Shown piece after piece: positions 32,656-44,700 of a stretch of DNA of 64,000 nucleotides (position 1 is the first letter of the stretch; each line of letters starts with the position of its first letter). A program made the position numbers and the translations under genes. Location of the stretch: positions 349,498,409 through 349,562,408 of the forward strand of contig NC_066581.1 of NCBI RefSeq assembly GCF_024323335.1, in the 5' to 3' direction. The notes beneath the pieces were generated by a model. It saw only the letters and a program-made list of their open reading frames with translations. It did not search any database and was not told where the DNA came from. Source of the stretch: Lathyrus oleraceus. Lineage: Eukaryota; Streptophyta; Magnoliopsida; Fabales; Fabaceae.

Positions 32656-35600
32656 AAGCGACCTTATGGCATTCACTATGAACAGTTCTGTTATGGCTCA
32701 GTATGATTTCGATAATCCCATCTACCAAGCTGAAGAGGAGAGTGAGGAAGACTGTGAACTCCCTGCAGAATTGGCCAGATTACTGAAGCAGGAGGAAAGG
32801 GTCATCCAACCTCATCAGGAGGAGTTGGAAACTATTAATCTGGGTACTGAAGACGCCAAAAGAGAAATCAAGATTGGGGCTGCTTTAGAGGACTCTGTCA
32901 AGAGGAGGCTGATTGAGATGCTGAGAGAATATGTGGAAGTGTTCGCCTGGTCGTATCAAGATATGCCTGGTTTAGATACAGACATTGTGATGCATCGATT
33001 ACCTCTTAGGGAAGGATGTCCTTCGGTCAAGCAGAAGCTTCGTAGAACGAGTCCTGACATGGCAACTAAAATCAAGGAAGAAGTTCAGAAGCAGTGGGAT
33101 GCCGGTTTTCTGGCTGTTACCAGTTATCCACCGTGGGTGGCCAACATCGTTCCTGTGCCGAAGAAGGATGGCAAAGTTAGAATGTGTGTCGATTACCGGG
33201 ATTTGAATAGAGCGAGTCCGAAAGATGATTTCCCATTACCCCACATTGATGTATTGGTTGATAATACGGCTCAATCCTCGGTATTCTCTTTCATGGATGG
33301 TTTCTCCGGATATAATCAGATCAAGATGGCGCCAGAGGACATGGAAAAGACGACATTCATTACACCTTGGGGCACGTTTTGCTATAAGGTGATGCCATTT
33401 GGGCTGAAGAATGCTGGTGCTACCTATCAGAGGGCAATGACGACTCTATTTCATGACATGATGCACAAAGAAATTGAAGTGTACGTAGATGATATGATTG
33501 CGAAGTCGCAGACAGAAGAGGAGCACCTGGTTAATTTGCAGAAGCTGTTTGACCGGTTGAGAAAGTTCAAGCTGAGGTTGAATCCGAACAAGTGTACGTT
33601 TGGGGTGAGATCCGGGAAGCTCTTAGGCTTCATTGTCAGTGAGAAAGGGATTGAGGTTGATCCAGCGAAAGTCAAAGCTATTCAAGAGATGCCAGAACCG
33701 AAAACGGAAAAGCAAGTCCGTGGGTTTTTAGGGAGGTTGAACTACATTGCAAGGTTCATATCTCATCTAACTGCTACATGTGAACCAATTTTCAAACTGC
33801 TTAGAAAGAATCAAGCGATCAAGTGGAATGATGATTGTCAGAAAGCTTTTGACAAGATAAAGGAGTATTTACAGAAACCTCCAATCCTTATACCTCCAGT
33901 TCCAGGGAGACCTCTGATAATGTACCTGTCAGTGACTGAGAACTCGATGGGGTGTGTATTGGGACAGCATGACGAGTCTGGTCGAAAAGAGCATGCCATA
34001 TACTACCTTAGCAAAAAGTTTACCGACTGTGAAACAAGATATTCACTGCTCGAGAAAACTTGCTGTGCTTTGGCCTGGGCCGCTCGCCGACTGAGACAGT
34101 ATATGTTGAACCATACTACCTTATTGATTTCTAAGATGGATCCAGTAAAATACATCTTTGAGAAGCCAGCTCTCACCGGACGTGTTGCTCGTTGGCAGAT
34201 GATTCTAACAGAGTATGACATTCAGTACACGTCACAGAAGGCCATCAAGGGTAGTATTCTGTCAGATTACCTTGCCGAGCAACCGATTGAAGATTATCAG
34301 CCTATGATGTTTGAATTTCCTGATGAAGACATCATGTATCTGAAGATGAAAGATTGCGAAGAGCCTCTTGTCGAGGAAGGACCGGATCCAGATGACAAAT
34401 GGACACTAATGTTTGATGGGGCTGTGAATATGAACGGTAACGGTGTTGGGGCAGTGTTGATCAATCCCAAAGGCGCTCATATACCTTTTTCTGCCAGATT
34501 GACGTTTGACGTCACCAACAACGAAGCTGAGTATGAGGCTTGTATCATGGGGATAGAAGAAGCCATTGATCTGAGGATCAAAACACTTGACATTTTTGGA
34601 GATTCAGCTCTAGTGATCAACCAAGTCAATGGAGATTGGAATACGAATCAGCCACATCTGATTCCGTATAGAGATTACACCAGAAGAATACTGACGTTCT
34701 TCAAGAAAGTGAAATTGTATCATGTCCCCCGGGATGAGAATCAAATGGCGGATGCCTTGGCTACTTTGTCGTCCATGATCAAAGTTCATTGGTGGAATCA
34801 TGTGCCACATGTTGCGGTGAATCGACTTGAGAGGCCTGCGTATGTGTTTGCAGCCGAGTCTGTTGTGATTGATGAGAAGCCGTGGTATTATGACATCAAG
34901 AATTTCCTCAAGACTCAGGAGTACCCTGAAGGTGCGTCGAAGAATGACAAGAAAACCCTGAGGAGGCTAGCTGGAAGCTTCTACTTGAATCAGGATGATG
35001 TGTTGTATAAGAGAAACTTTGACATGGTCTTGCTCAGATGCGTGGACAGACCCGAAGCAGACATGTTAATGCAAGAAGTTCATGAAGGTTCCTTCGGTAC
35101 TCATGCCGGCGGACATGCAATGGCTAAGAAATTGTTGAGAGCAGGTTATTACTGGATGACTATGGAATCCGATTGCTTCAAGTATGCTCGGAAGTGCCAT
35201 AAGTGTCAAGTCTATGCTGATAAGGTGCACGTACCACCAAGCCCTCTGAATATCATGAATTCGCCTTGGCCGTTTGCTATGTGGGGCATTGATATGATTG
35301 GGAAGATTGAGCCTACTGCTTCGAATGGACATCGCTTCATCCTGGTCGCGATTGATTACTTCACCAAATGGGTGGAAGCAGCTTCCTATGCTAACGTTAC
35401 CAAACAAGTGGTTACCCGGTTCATCAAGAAAGAAATCATATGTCGTTATGGAGTTCCTGAGAGAATCATCACTGACAATGGTTCGAATCTCAATAACAAG
35501 ATGATGAAAGAGCTTTGTAAAGATTTCAAGATTGAACATCACAATTCTTCTCCTTACAGACCGAAGATGAATGGTGCTGTAGAAGCGGCGAACAAGAATA

Positions 35601-36133
35601 TCAAGAAGATTGTGCAGAAGATGGTCGTTACGTACAAGGATTGGCATGAGATGCTGCCTTTCGCTTTGCATGGGTACCGTACCTCAGTACGTACGTCGAC
35701 CGGGGCAACCCCTTACTCCCTTGTGTATGGTATGGAAGCTGTCCTACCTGTTGAAGTGGAGATTCCTTCTCTGAGAGTTTTATTGGATGTCAAGTTAGAC
35801 GAGGCCGAGTGGATTCGAACAAGGTTTAACGAGTTGAGCCTTATTGAAGAGAGACGGCTAGCAGCTGTATGTCATGGACAGTTGTATCAGAGAAGGATGA
35901 AGCGAGCCTTTGATCAGAAAGTGCGTCCTCGAAGCTATCAGGTCGGTGATTTAGTTTTGAAGAGGATCCTCCCTCCCGGTACAGATAACAGGGGCAAGTG
36001 GACTCCTAACTATGAAGGTCCGTATGTTGTGAAGAAGGTCTTTTCCGGTGGAGCCTTGATGCTTACAACTATGGATGGTGAAGATTTTCCATCTCCTGTC
36101 AACTCAGATGTAGTCAAAAAATACTTCGCATAA
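32656..36133 (+). CDS. pol: Pol: reverse transcriptase, RNase H, archaeal-type RNase H, integrase
   Basis: Intact frame (open from 32531; residue numbers below count from there, 1200 aa). RT at about 160-400 with KKDGKVRMCVDYRDLN near 212 and the catalytic YVDD at 318-321. First RNase H at about 455-580 (MGCVLGQHDESGRKEHAIYY, YSLLEKTCCALAWAA). A second, archaeal-type RNase H from FDGAVNMNG (Asp 629) through NNEAEYEA and HVPRDENQMADALA, the mark of the Tat lineage. Integrase with an HHCC finger (GTHAGGHAMAKK, CHKCQ) and catalytic Asp 921, Asp 982 and Glu 1018, a perfect D-60-D-35-E spacing. The C-terminal part has GDLVLKRILPP and ends KKYFA. All catalytic residues are present, so it could encode active enzymes. 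Expression presumably depends on splicing from gag-pro. Confidence 0.97.
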
Positions 36134-36142
36134 ATTGACCCG

Positions 36143-36330
36143 CTGGACAAAAAAGAGAGTCCAGGCAAAAAAGGGGCATCCCGGCGAACCAAAAAACAGA
36201 AAGAAAGGTTCGGGCAAAAATTAGGGATAAAATGAAAAGAATTTGTACACCCGGTAAGGCGAAAACCCGCAAGGGTGGCTTAGGCAAAAATGGGTATCCC
36301 GGTGGATTGAAAACCCGAAAGGGCGATCCA
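36143..36330 (+). repeat. Four-hairpin block directly after integrase (element A)
   Basis: Starting 9 bases after the stop codon: CTGGAC/GTCCAG (36143-36164), CGAACC/GGTTCG (36185-36212), TAAG/CTTA (36255-36282) and TGGAT/ATCCA (36303-36330). Loops are A-rich, each is followed by GGCAAAAA or GGGCAAAAA, and CATCCCGG/TATCCCGG words lie between. Element B has the same block with paired or wobble changes. Confidence 0.8.
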
Positions 36331-37622
36331 GGCAAAAATTAGGGATTAAAGCGAAGACTACAGTCTGAGTTGTCTGTACTTCATCAAGCTTTGTCGTCTG
36401 CCATCTCGAAAGATGTGATCTGTCCAGTCATTCTTCTCAGAAAGCAAGGAGTTGGGAGGAAAACTGATGATCTGTGAGTTATAACAGAATTGGGAAATAG
36501 TGGATGCCGTGTTCACATTGCCATTAGGATAGATTTTTTCCTTTTGTAAGCAATTACCTCTTTCTAGGAATTGCTTCTCAATGTATTTTGCCTCTTCAGG
36601 CGCATTTTCAATCAATAAAAATCGTATTCAGATAAATAGCTCTCTTGTTTTTATTTTTACTGTTTTGTTTGCAAAAATGTCCGAATTTTTGATAAGCATT
36701 GCATATAAGAACATGAAGGCTAAACAATAACTCGCAGGATGACGAAACATTTGAAAATCATTTTGAATGTTGAGGACACTTGAGCGTATCTTGTCTATGT
36801 ACCCCCTGGGGCATTTTGTTGTGCTTGGCATCTATGAGGACGTTTCCTCAGCAGATATATTCCCCAAGCAAATTTGGAAGCTACCAGAGCTATGTTCTCC
36901 TGCGAAGACGTCTGTGGATAGTGCTTTCTATTCCCCAACAGATCTAGGGATTGCCTACCCCCAGCGGGCCTGTATTTGCCGATGTCCTCCCCGAGTGAGG
37001 CAGGTTCATTGAAACTTATCTCCAGCATTTATCCTATCTGTGGACTGAAGGATATCCCCAGCGGAGTTTATCTTTCCCCAGCGGCAAGTGCTATTCTTCA
37101 ACATGAGTGTGAAGTCGCTTTACCATTCCTCAAGCAGAGTTCCCCGCAGAATATTCCCCCAAGAGAAGTCTCCCCCACAGAGTCAGAGTATCTGATCTTT
37201 TGGCTCCTTAGCCAGGGTTCATTTGCATTTCGCATGTAGTGATCATTGCATCCTCAAAAATCGCGTAGCATTCCCATTCCTAAATGGAGCATTACGCCAT
37301 AGAAAAATTCAAACATATGCATTCATGTGTTAACTTCACCAGACCGTATCCCCGGCAGAGGCGGATCATTTCATTCGACATCAGCACAGCAAGACTGCTA
37401 CAGTTGCTCTTGACAGCATTCAGAATTGTTTATTCCCCACAGAGGTTTATTTCCTCACCCGATGGTGACAGAGGTTTATTTCCTCACCCGTTGGTGACAG
37501 AAAGTTTGTTTCTCCCCAGTGAAACCCTCAGCAAGTGGTCAACCTTGCCTTGACATATCTCAGATGTCGTTCTTGTGATACCAGTAAGTGTCATGCTAGC
37601 GCCCGCGTGTGTTTCTTTGTTT
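36331..37622 (+). other. 3' UTR of element A, middle part
   Basis: No gene. It is rich in the words TTCCCCAG, TCCCCAGC and CCCAGCGG from about 36840 to 37550, as in the same place of element B. Short open frames here lack any domain. Confidence 0.6.
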
Positions 37623-38667
37623 GGTGTCGGTAAACGCCATTATTTCGGTGTCTGTAAACATCGGTATTCTCTCCAGTCATCAGTAAATGTCTGGTCATTT
37701 TTTGATGTCGGTAAACATCATCTTTCGATGTCGGTAAACATCGAGTCTTTTCCTCAGTCATCGGTAAATGTCTGATAGATCCCCAGCTAGAAATCCCCAG
37801 TAGAGTCATCTGTAAATGTCCTATCTGGTTTCCAGTTGCAAATATTTGTATCTCCCCAATAAATTTCTCATTCCCAGTCATCGGTAAATGTCTGGTCATT
37901 TCTTTTGATGTCGGTAAACATCATCTTTCGATGTCGGTAAACATCGAGTCTCATCCCAGTCATCGGTAAATGTCTGGTCATTTCTTTGGATGTTGGTAAA
38001 CATCATCTTTCGATGTCGGTAAACATCATCTTTCGATGTCGGTAAACATCGAGTCTCATTCCCAGTCATCGGTAAATGTCTGGTCAATAAAATCAAAATC
38101 CCCAGAAGTCGTCGGTAAACGTCTTGTCTGGTATCACCACAAAGATTTTGTCCCTCCCCAAGTGGAAATGCCATCGGTAAATGGCCCAGTTTTCTTCGAT
38201 ATCGGTAAATATCGAATTCCCAGTTGCAACATGCCATCGGTAAATGGTCTTGCTAGGGTTGACATCGGTAAATGTCGAGTTTCTTTAAAGCCACCATCGG
38301 TAAATGGTCAGGCTTCCTTTCTACATCAAATCTGTTTCCTAACAGCCATCGGTAAATGGTCTGGCTGAAGTTGATATCGGTAAATATCAAGTTCTAACCA
38401 TCGGTAAATGGTTTTGCTTTTCAGAAATCTGTTTTCCCAGCAGCCATCGGTAAATGGTCTGACTGAAGTTGATATCGGTAAATATCAAAGTTCTAACCAT
38501 CGGTAAATGGTTTTGTTTCTCAGAAGTTTGTTTTCCCCAGACGCCATCGGTAAATGGTCGTGCTGAAGTTGATATCGGTAAATATCAAAAGTCCCAGTTC
38601 TTCAACCATCGGTAAATGGTTTTGCTTTTCTGAAGCTGTCAATTGCAGTCGTCATCGGTAAATGACG
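37623..38667 (+). repeat. Array of about 31 hairpins with constant loop CGGTAA
   Basis: The hexamer CGGTAA (rarely CTGTAA, CAGTAA or TGGTAA) recurs about 31 times at irregular 23-60 base spacing. Each copy is flanked by inverted arms that differ between copies. Examples: TCGATGT/ACATCGA (37725-37744), GCCAT/ATGGC (38170-38185), TTCGATAT/ATATCGAA (38195-38216), GACAT/ATGTC (38261-38276), AACCAT/ATGGTT (38396-38413) and CGTCAT/ATGACG (38650-38667). Another recurrent type, CCAGTCAT/ATGTCTGG, keeps a single T:T mismatch. The right half shows higher-order repeats of three hairpins (GCCAT, GATAT and AACCAT types) of about 100 bases. Tandem repeats are known in Ogre 3' UTRs; this hairpin design I do not know from the literature. 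Confidence 0.9.
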
Positions 38668-38786
38668 TGGTTCTTTTTATATTATATCCAGTCTGTGCAA
38701 ATTCTACGGTTCTTTGGTATTCAATCCCTGTTTACCCTGAAAGTCTGACAGTCGTTGCTCTCATCCATTCGGGTTCCCAGCTGATT

Positions 38787-38798
38787 GAATAGGGGCAG
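38787..38798 (+). other. Polypurine tract of element A
   Basis: GAATAGGGGCAG ends one base before the 3' LTR and is identical in element B. It primes plus-strand DNA synthesis in this element class. Confidence 0.8.
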
Positions 38799-38799
38799 C

Positions 38800-41700
38800 T
38801 GTAGCACCTCAAATTTGCACCTATCATTATGCATACATTTTCATATTAGGTCATAGCATATCATGGTCCATTGCATAGCATTTGCCTTGTTCACAGTTGC
38901 CTCAAGTGCAAGCCAATCAAGGATTAGGTCAAACTAATCTCCTGATCAGTCAACCAAGCAAGCAAAGGGATTTCTCATTGAATCAAGGCCTTGGGGTTTG
39001 TCCAACAAGTTCACATGGCTTGGAGGCCTATTTGAAGTATTTTGGTCAAGGGCTGAGGGCTCAGAGGTCAGCAGTTCATACACAGACAGTCAAAAGTCAA
39101 AGAAAGTCAACTGTCAGTCAAAGCAATGGATGGTGGTCATTCTTGTGGAATTTGGGCACCATGGTCAATAATCAAGAGTTCATACAACTTGGGACATCAT
39201 TTGAAGTCAAATTCTCAAGGAATTAGGGTTTGGAAGTCATCAGTCAATGCATAATCAGTCAGAAACCCTAAAAGTCAACTGTTGGTCAACTGTCCATTTA
39301 ATCAGTGATTTGATGATTGGAATTGGTTTGTGAGATTTCATTCATGTCCAATTAGTCATCATATATCATGCCAAACACCATCATGGAAGAATTTGAAGCC
39401 AGATCAAAAATTTCCCAAAACGGAAACTGGGCCAGTAACTGAAACTTACCAAAAATGGAAAGTTTTGATCCTCAAACTTACATCATGATACAAGCCTCAA
39501 ATGAATTTTTGCCCAACATGAAAGTTGAAGATCTTGTTCTCCCATTTCCAAAAAGTCATAGAACTCTCAATTCCCATGTGTGGTTGGCAAGTTATGATCG
39601 AATCGATTTCAGAAAATCTTGAACTTCAGAAGGCCATATCTCCCAAACCGTTTGGCCAAATTTGGTGGGGTTTTTTCCTACAAACCACATTTTTCATCCT
39701 CTTTCCAAAAATATAAATTTCATGACCCAAAACTTCACCAATCAAAATGGCAAATTTTGACCTTTTTCATTTAAATGTAAGTTTGACCAAGAGTTGACTT
39801 TTTGACTCAAACATTTTTTCAGCATTTGGCCAATTGGAACAGCTCATAAATATCATTTTGAGTGTGTTTGCAAAGTCAAATTATGCAGCACATGTGAATA
39901 TTGCTTGGTTGCTTGAATTGTAAGAAAAGTACCATTTAACCATGCTTGCACCATACTTGTTTATGCATCCACCATACCATGATTTGTACTCTCAAAACAG
40001 AAGATTAGAAGGCCATTTTACTGTCAATTATGAATACATTCTGCAGCCAAAACCAATGGTACACATAGCCATGCTTGCTCACTTGAATTTTGGCAAAAAG
40101 GACATGTCCAATTCATGAACCATACCTCTTGCAACCTTGCCTTGTACTACTCTCACATAGCAGAATTTTTGGGCCATCATTCTCTGTTTTGGACACACAC
40201 AACACAGCCACATAACCAATTGCATACCACTCACTCTCTAAAAAAAACCTCACCCTGCTGTGCAATTAAGAATAACCATACCATGCCATATTTAATGCAG
40301 CAGAATTCAGGATTTTTCTGTCATGGAGAACAGCAACAGCAGCATGAAAAACCATAACTGAAGGACATTGCCTTGCCAAAAGCAGAATTCAACAACAGTC
40401 TTTTTGGTGAGGTATTTTCTGTCCTTTTGAGGACAGTAGCAGCAAGGCAGCAGGGCAAAAACCATTTGGCCAAAACAATACAAAACAGCAGGGCATTTTT
40501 TCTTATTTGTGATTCCTGTCAAAAAGGGAACCTTGCCCTCACTTTCCTGTCAACAAAAAGGCAACAAACCACCTGCTAACAAAAACACATAATAGACTTC
40601 TCACTCATTTTTCTCCAACATCATCCTTGCTTGCTTGCATTCACCATTGGCTGTCATAACAAAAAGGAGAAAAAACCAAAAGCCCAACAGACCTCACTTG
40701 GAATTTTCTTCAAAACCTGTAAAACACAAAACCACAAACCAACAGCTCCACCATCCTATTTCTGTCATGAAACTGCATGAACCAAACCAGAAAACTCCAC
40801 TGATGCACATACGCATCCTTGGCCACTTTTGAAAAATCTGCAGCAAGAAAACCCTTACTCTCCCACCACAAAACACACACTGCTGGCCATTTTGCATTTT
40901 TTCTTCTGTCATCAAAAAACTAGTGACAACAGCATACCAATTCACTCATGCTGAACCTCACTTGCCTTTTCCAACAAAAGCCTGGCCATTTGCATTTGGT
41001 CTAAAGAAAAGCACGAATTCTGCACAAACCCTTCAAAAACCCTTGAGTAACCTTCATTCCTTCATCATCCATCACTTAGAGCTTGGACCTTTGACTGTTT
41101 GGGCTGAATCATCCAAAACATTGTTGCATCTCAGCTTTTCTGCAGAAGTCAAGTAATTTTCGACCCCTTTGTTTTGTTAAATTGTTGCATGTTTTGGAAA
41201 GATCTTTGGATGCTGAATTCACTGATAGCTTTAGTTTTGAGATTGGTTGATTCTATCAAAAGATATGCTGATTTGAAATTTAGTGCTCATGTTGTTTTTT
41301 GCTCGAATCCTGTTTGTTCATGTACTTTGATGAAAATGAATAGTGGATTAGGCATGTATGATGCTTAAGGATCACATTGCAATGTTCATTTATTGTTTCT
41401 GTGCATTTTGTTTTTAAGCACATGAATGCATTTTGCTGCTGTTAAACCTTATGAACATGCCTAGAGAATCCATGTGAACCATGTTAAATGTTGTTTGCGT
41501 GCTATTTTGGATTTTCAATTGCTTTGGTTTTGCTTGAGAATGCTGAATGCTATGGCTGCTAAGACCTAAATGCATGAGCTCTGCCCAGAAATTCCATGTG
41601 ATGTGTTTTGTTTGTTTGTTAACTACTGTTGTTTAGTACTGATGATTAATGGCCAGGCTTAATTATTGAGGTTTATTCATTGATTCATGTTTGGATGTTG

Positions 41701-44700
41701 ATGATACAATGTTGAAGGCCATGCTGCTAAAATCCTGCTGCAGTACTGCATATGTCCAGAAAATCAATGATTTGTGTTTGTCGTGTTTGATTATGGCCAC
41801 TTGATTGTTGCATTGATTATTATGTTAACATGTTGCAATGCCTTGCTGTATTAGAAACCCTAGCATTCCCTGAATTTGCATGAAGTTTGGATTGTTGTGT
41901 GTTGCTGAATGATTTTGTTGGAACACTAATACCATGCTGTTTGATTGGGTTTGTTGAAATTTTGTTTTGCTGATGAAGTTACATGTACTGCTATGCTGAA
42001 TTTCAATTGATAATGATTGATAAACATTAATGTCCTGCTGCTGTGTTTGAACATTAATATTTGCCAGAAATCCACATATATCATGCTTTGCTTGTTTGTG
42101 CTATGATGTTACAAGAGTGAGTGTTATGCTGTTGTGTGTTGGTGCATGATTTTTTTATGCTGATGAACTTGCTTCAAGAGCAAATACCATAGAACCCTGC
42201 TGTTCATGAGCTTTACATTTGAATTTCCTGCTGTCTATGTGAATGTTGTTGCTTGAATTGATGATTGCATGATGTTGTTTGTGTGCTGCTGTTGTTGCCA
42301 ATGCCATGTGGTTGCTAAAACCCTAAGGGTTCATGTGAAACTCAGAATTTTCAACTTGTTGGCCGTGTTACTGTTCCATTGGCTGGGAGCCAATAGGAAC
42401 ATTTTATTTGCCTTGCCAAAACGCAGTAGTTTTGATTAATGAGCCCAGAATTACACTTCTACCATTCGTTGACTCATTGTTGACCATTTGCCATGCTATG
42501 TGTTTCATACTTTGTTCAATTATCCATTCAACTTCAACAATTCATTTTAAATTCATTTTAACTCCAAAAATTGTGGGATTTTTTTGCATTAAACTCATGA
42601 ATATGTCCTTCATTTTATTGTGAATTTTAATTAATTTTTCAGTGGCTGGATTTTAAATGATAATTATTTTCCCAACATGTATGCAAAATGATACATTGTG
42701 CCATTCCTTTTGTGAAATTGTCATATTGCATCCAATGAGCTTGAAATTTTTTGTGGTGAAAATAGACACATTGACCTTCATTTCCATATAAAGTTTGTGC
42801 ATTTATCATTTATGGATTGAGAGTTATGATTTTCTGAAGTTATGTGTTGCATTTGGTGTCATACCATGATCATGCATTTTCTCTAATTTTGTTCACATGC
42901 TTCCTCTTATCCAATTGACCCCAAATTTTTACATGAACCATCTATCACATGTCTAGTTTGTGTATGAATTTTCTTGGGATTAATCTTGCTGTTTTCCATT
43001 TGATTGTGAATTTTCTTCCATGCTTGGTCATTTGTTAACTTTTTGTGCTATGCATTGCCAAATCTTTTGTGAAATCCTCATACCATATCACATGGACATG
43101 AAATTTGATATGTGATAACTAGACATCTCAAGTTTGGCATTGGTGTTAATCTCATTCATTTCTCATCTGTTTTCAATTTGATATGATTTTTTGAAGTTGA
43201 CCCATGCTTGTTGACTTTCTTTGTGCATGCTTGAATTTGGTTTGACTTCATGATTTTCATTGACTGCCTTCCACTTGCCCAAATGGGATGAAATTTGACA
43301 TGCTTACTATGCTATGTGTTAGGTTTGATCATGATTTATTTGGTGATTTTTGGAAAATGTTTAGGTCATTTTTGATGCAAGTCTTGCTGTTGACTTCTAT
43401 GAGCTTCTGTTTGCCATGCTTTGACCTAATTTGTTCATGAAATGATGATAGTGATTGATATGAATGTGAACCCAATTGGTTTTGTTTCTTAATGGTTTGA
43501 ACATGATTTTGGATGCTTATCCTTTGCTGTTTTGACTTTATCATTTACTTTTGACCCTAGGCTTGCCCTAGTGGTCCTGCTACTCACCTTTGAGTTTGTG
43601 TTTTCAGGTTGACCATCAAATGGCCATTGAGACCAATTAATTTGATTGAGCTTGCTCAAGTATCATTGTCTAACCTCTTTGTTTTGTAGGTGGCTTGGCT
43701 CACATGCCCTAAGCGTTGTGCCTTGCACATCCATGTGCCTTTAATGGACTGTTGTTGTCTGTTTCTGTTTGTTTTGTTTGAAGTTGCATACTAACATCTG
43801 CTTGACTGTTTCAGGTGCTTTAGTTGCTTAGTTCCTTGTGAACTTTTTGCTTTGCTTTGCTTGTATAAGCAGTTTGCATTGAGGTATGTCTCTTTGTCTT
43901 CATGTAGTCTGGAAGACCTGGCCTGTTACTTGGCCAGGCAACTGTCTGAAGTCCTCCTTAAGAGGCAATGTTTGTGGATGTTTAACTTTGTCCTTGCATA
44001 GAGTCAAAGTCCTCCTAAGTGAAGAGGCAATTGGTGGAAGGTAGGGATACGCAATCTATCCCCCACTATTCAGTGTGTCATCTGCCTTGCTCACACCACT
44101 GTGTTGATGCATTGCAGATACAAACCCAAGATCTTGTACAGCTGTACAGTTGAGTCAGTTTTAATGTGTAGAAGGGTTCCCACTTTCTGAACCCACACAT
44201 TCTTGTCTTGAGCTCTCCCAGGCCAGGGATAAGAGCTGTGAGGTCTTATCCTCACTTCACCTTTCATCTGCTTCACCTTAGTCTCTCAATGGCAAGGTTA
44301 AGAGCACCTTTTACCCTATTCCAGTTGGCCCTAGTGCCTAACCCTTGTTTGAGCCTCTTGCTTGTGTATAGTGTGTGCTATCTGTGCTTGTAGGATTTGT
44401 TTGACTTGCTTCCTGTGCAAGATAGGATAGTTTGACTTGCTTCCTGTGCAAGATAGGATAGTTTGACTTGCTTCCTGTGCAAGATAGGATTGTTTGACTT
44501 GCTTCCTGTGCAAGTTAGGATTAGTTTAGACTTGCTTCCTGTGCAAGTTAGGTTTTGCTTGGCTTGCTTCCTGTGCAAGTTAGGTTTTGCTTGGCTTGCT
44601 TCCTGTGCAAGTTAAGTGTGTGTGGCTTGCTTCCTGTGTGAGCCATGCTTAGGATAGGTTGGCCCTTGTGCCATTTAGCTAGAAACCATAACTTAGGGTT

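Noticed and set aside
35066..35671. Minus-strand 201-codon frame within integrase
   Set aside because: Shadow of the intact plus-strand integrase frame with its complete DDE triad.
37591..38368. Open frames with repeated RHLPMTG or CLPTSKDDVYRHQK peptides
   Set aside because: The peptide repeats merely translate the hairpin array; both strands and several frames are open because the DNA is repetitive.
37623..38667. Regularly repeated CGGTAA units as a CRISPR-like array
   Set aside because: The DNA is clearly a plant genome, the repeats are short self-complementary units with irregular spacing, there are no cas genes, and the location is the 3' UTR of a retrotransposon.
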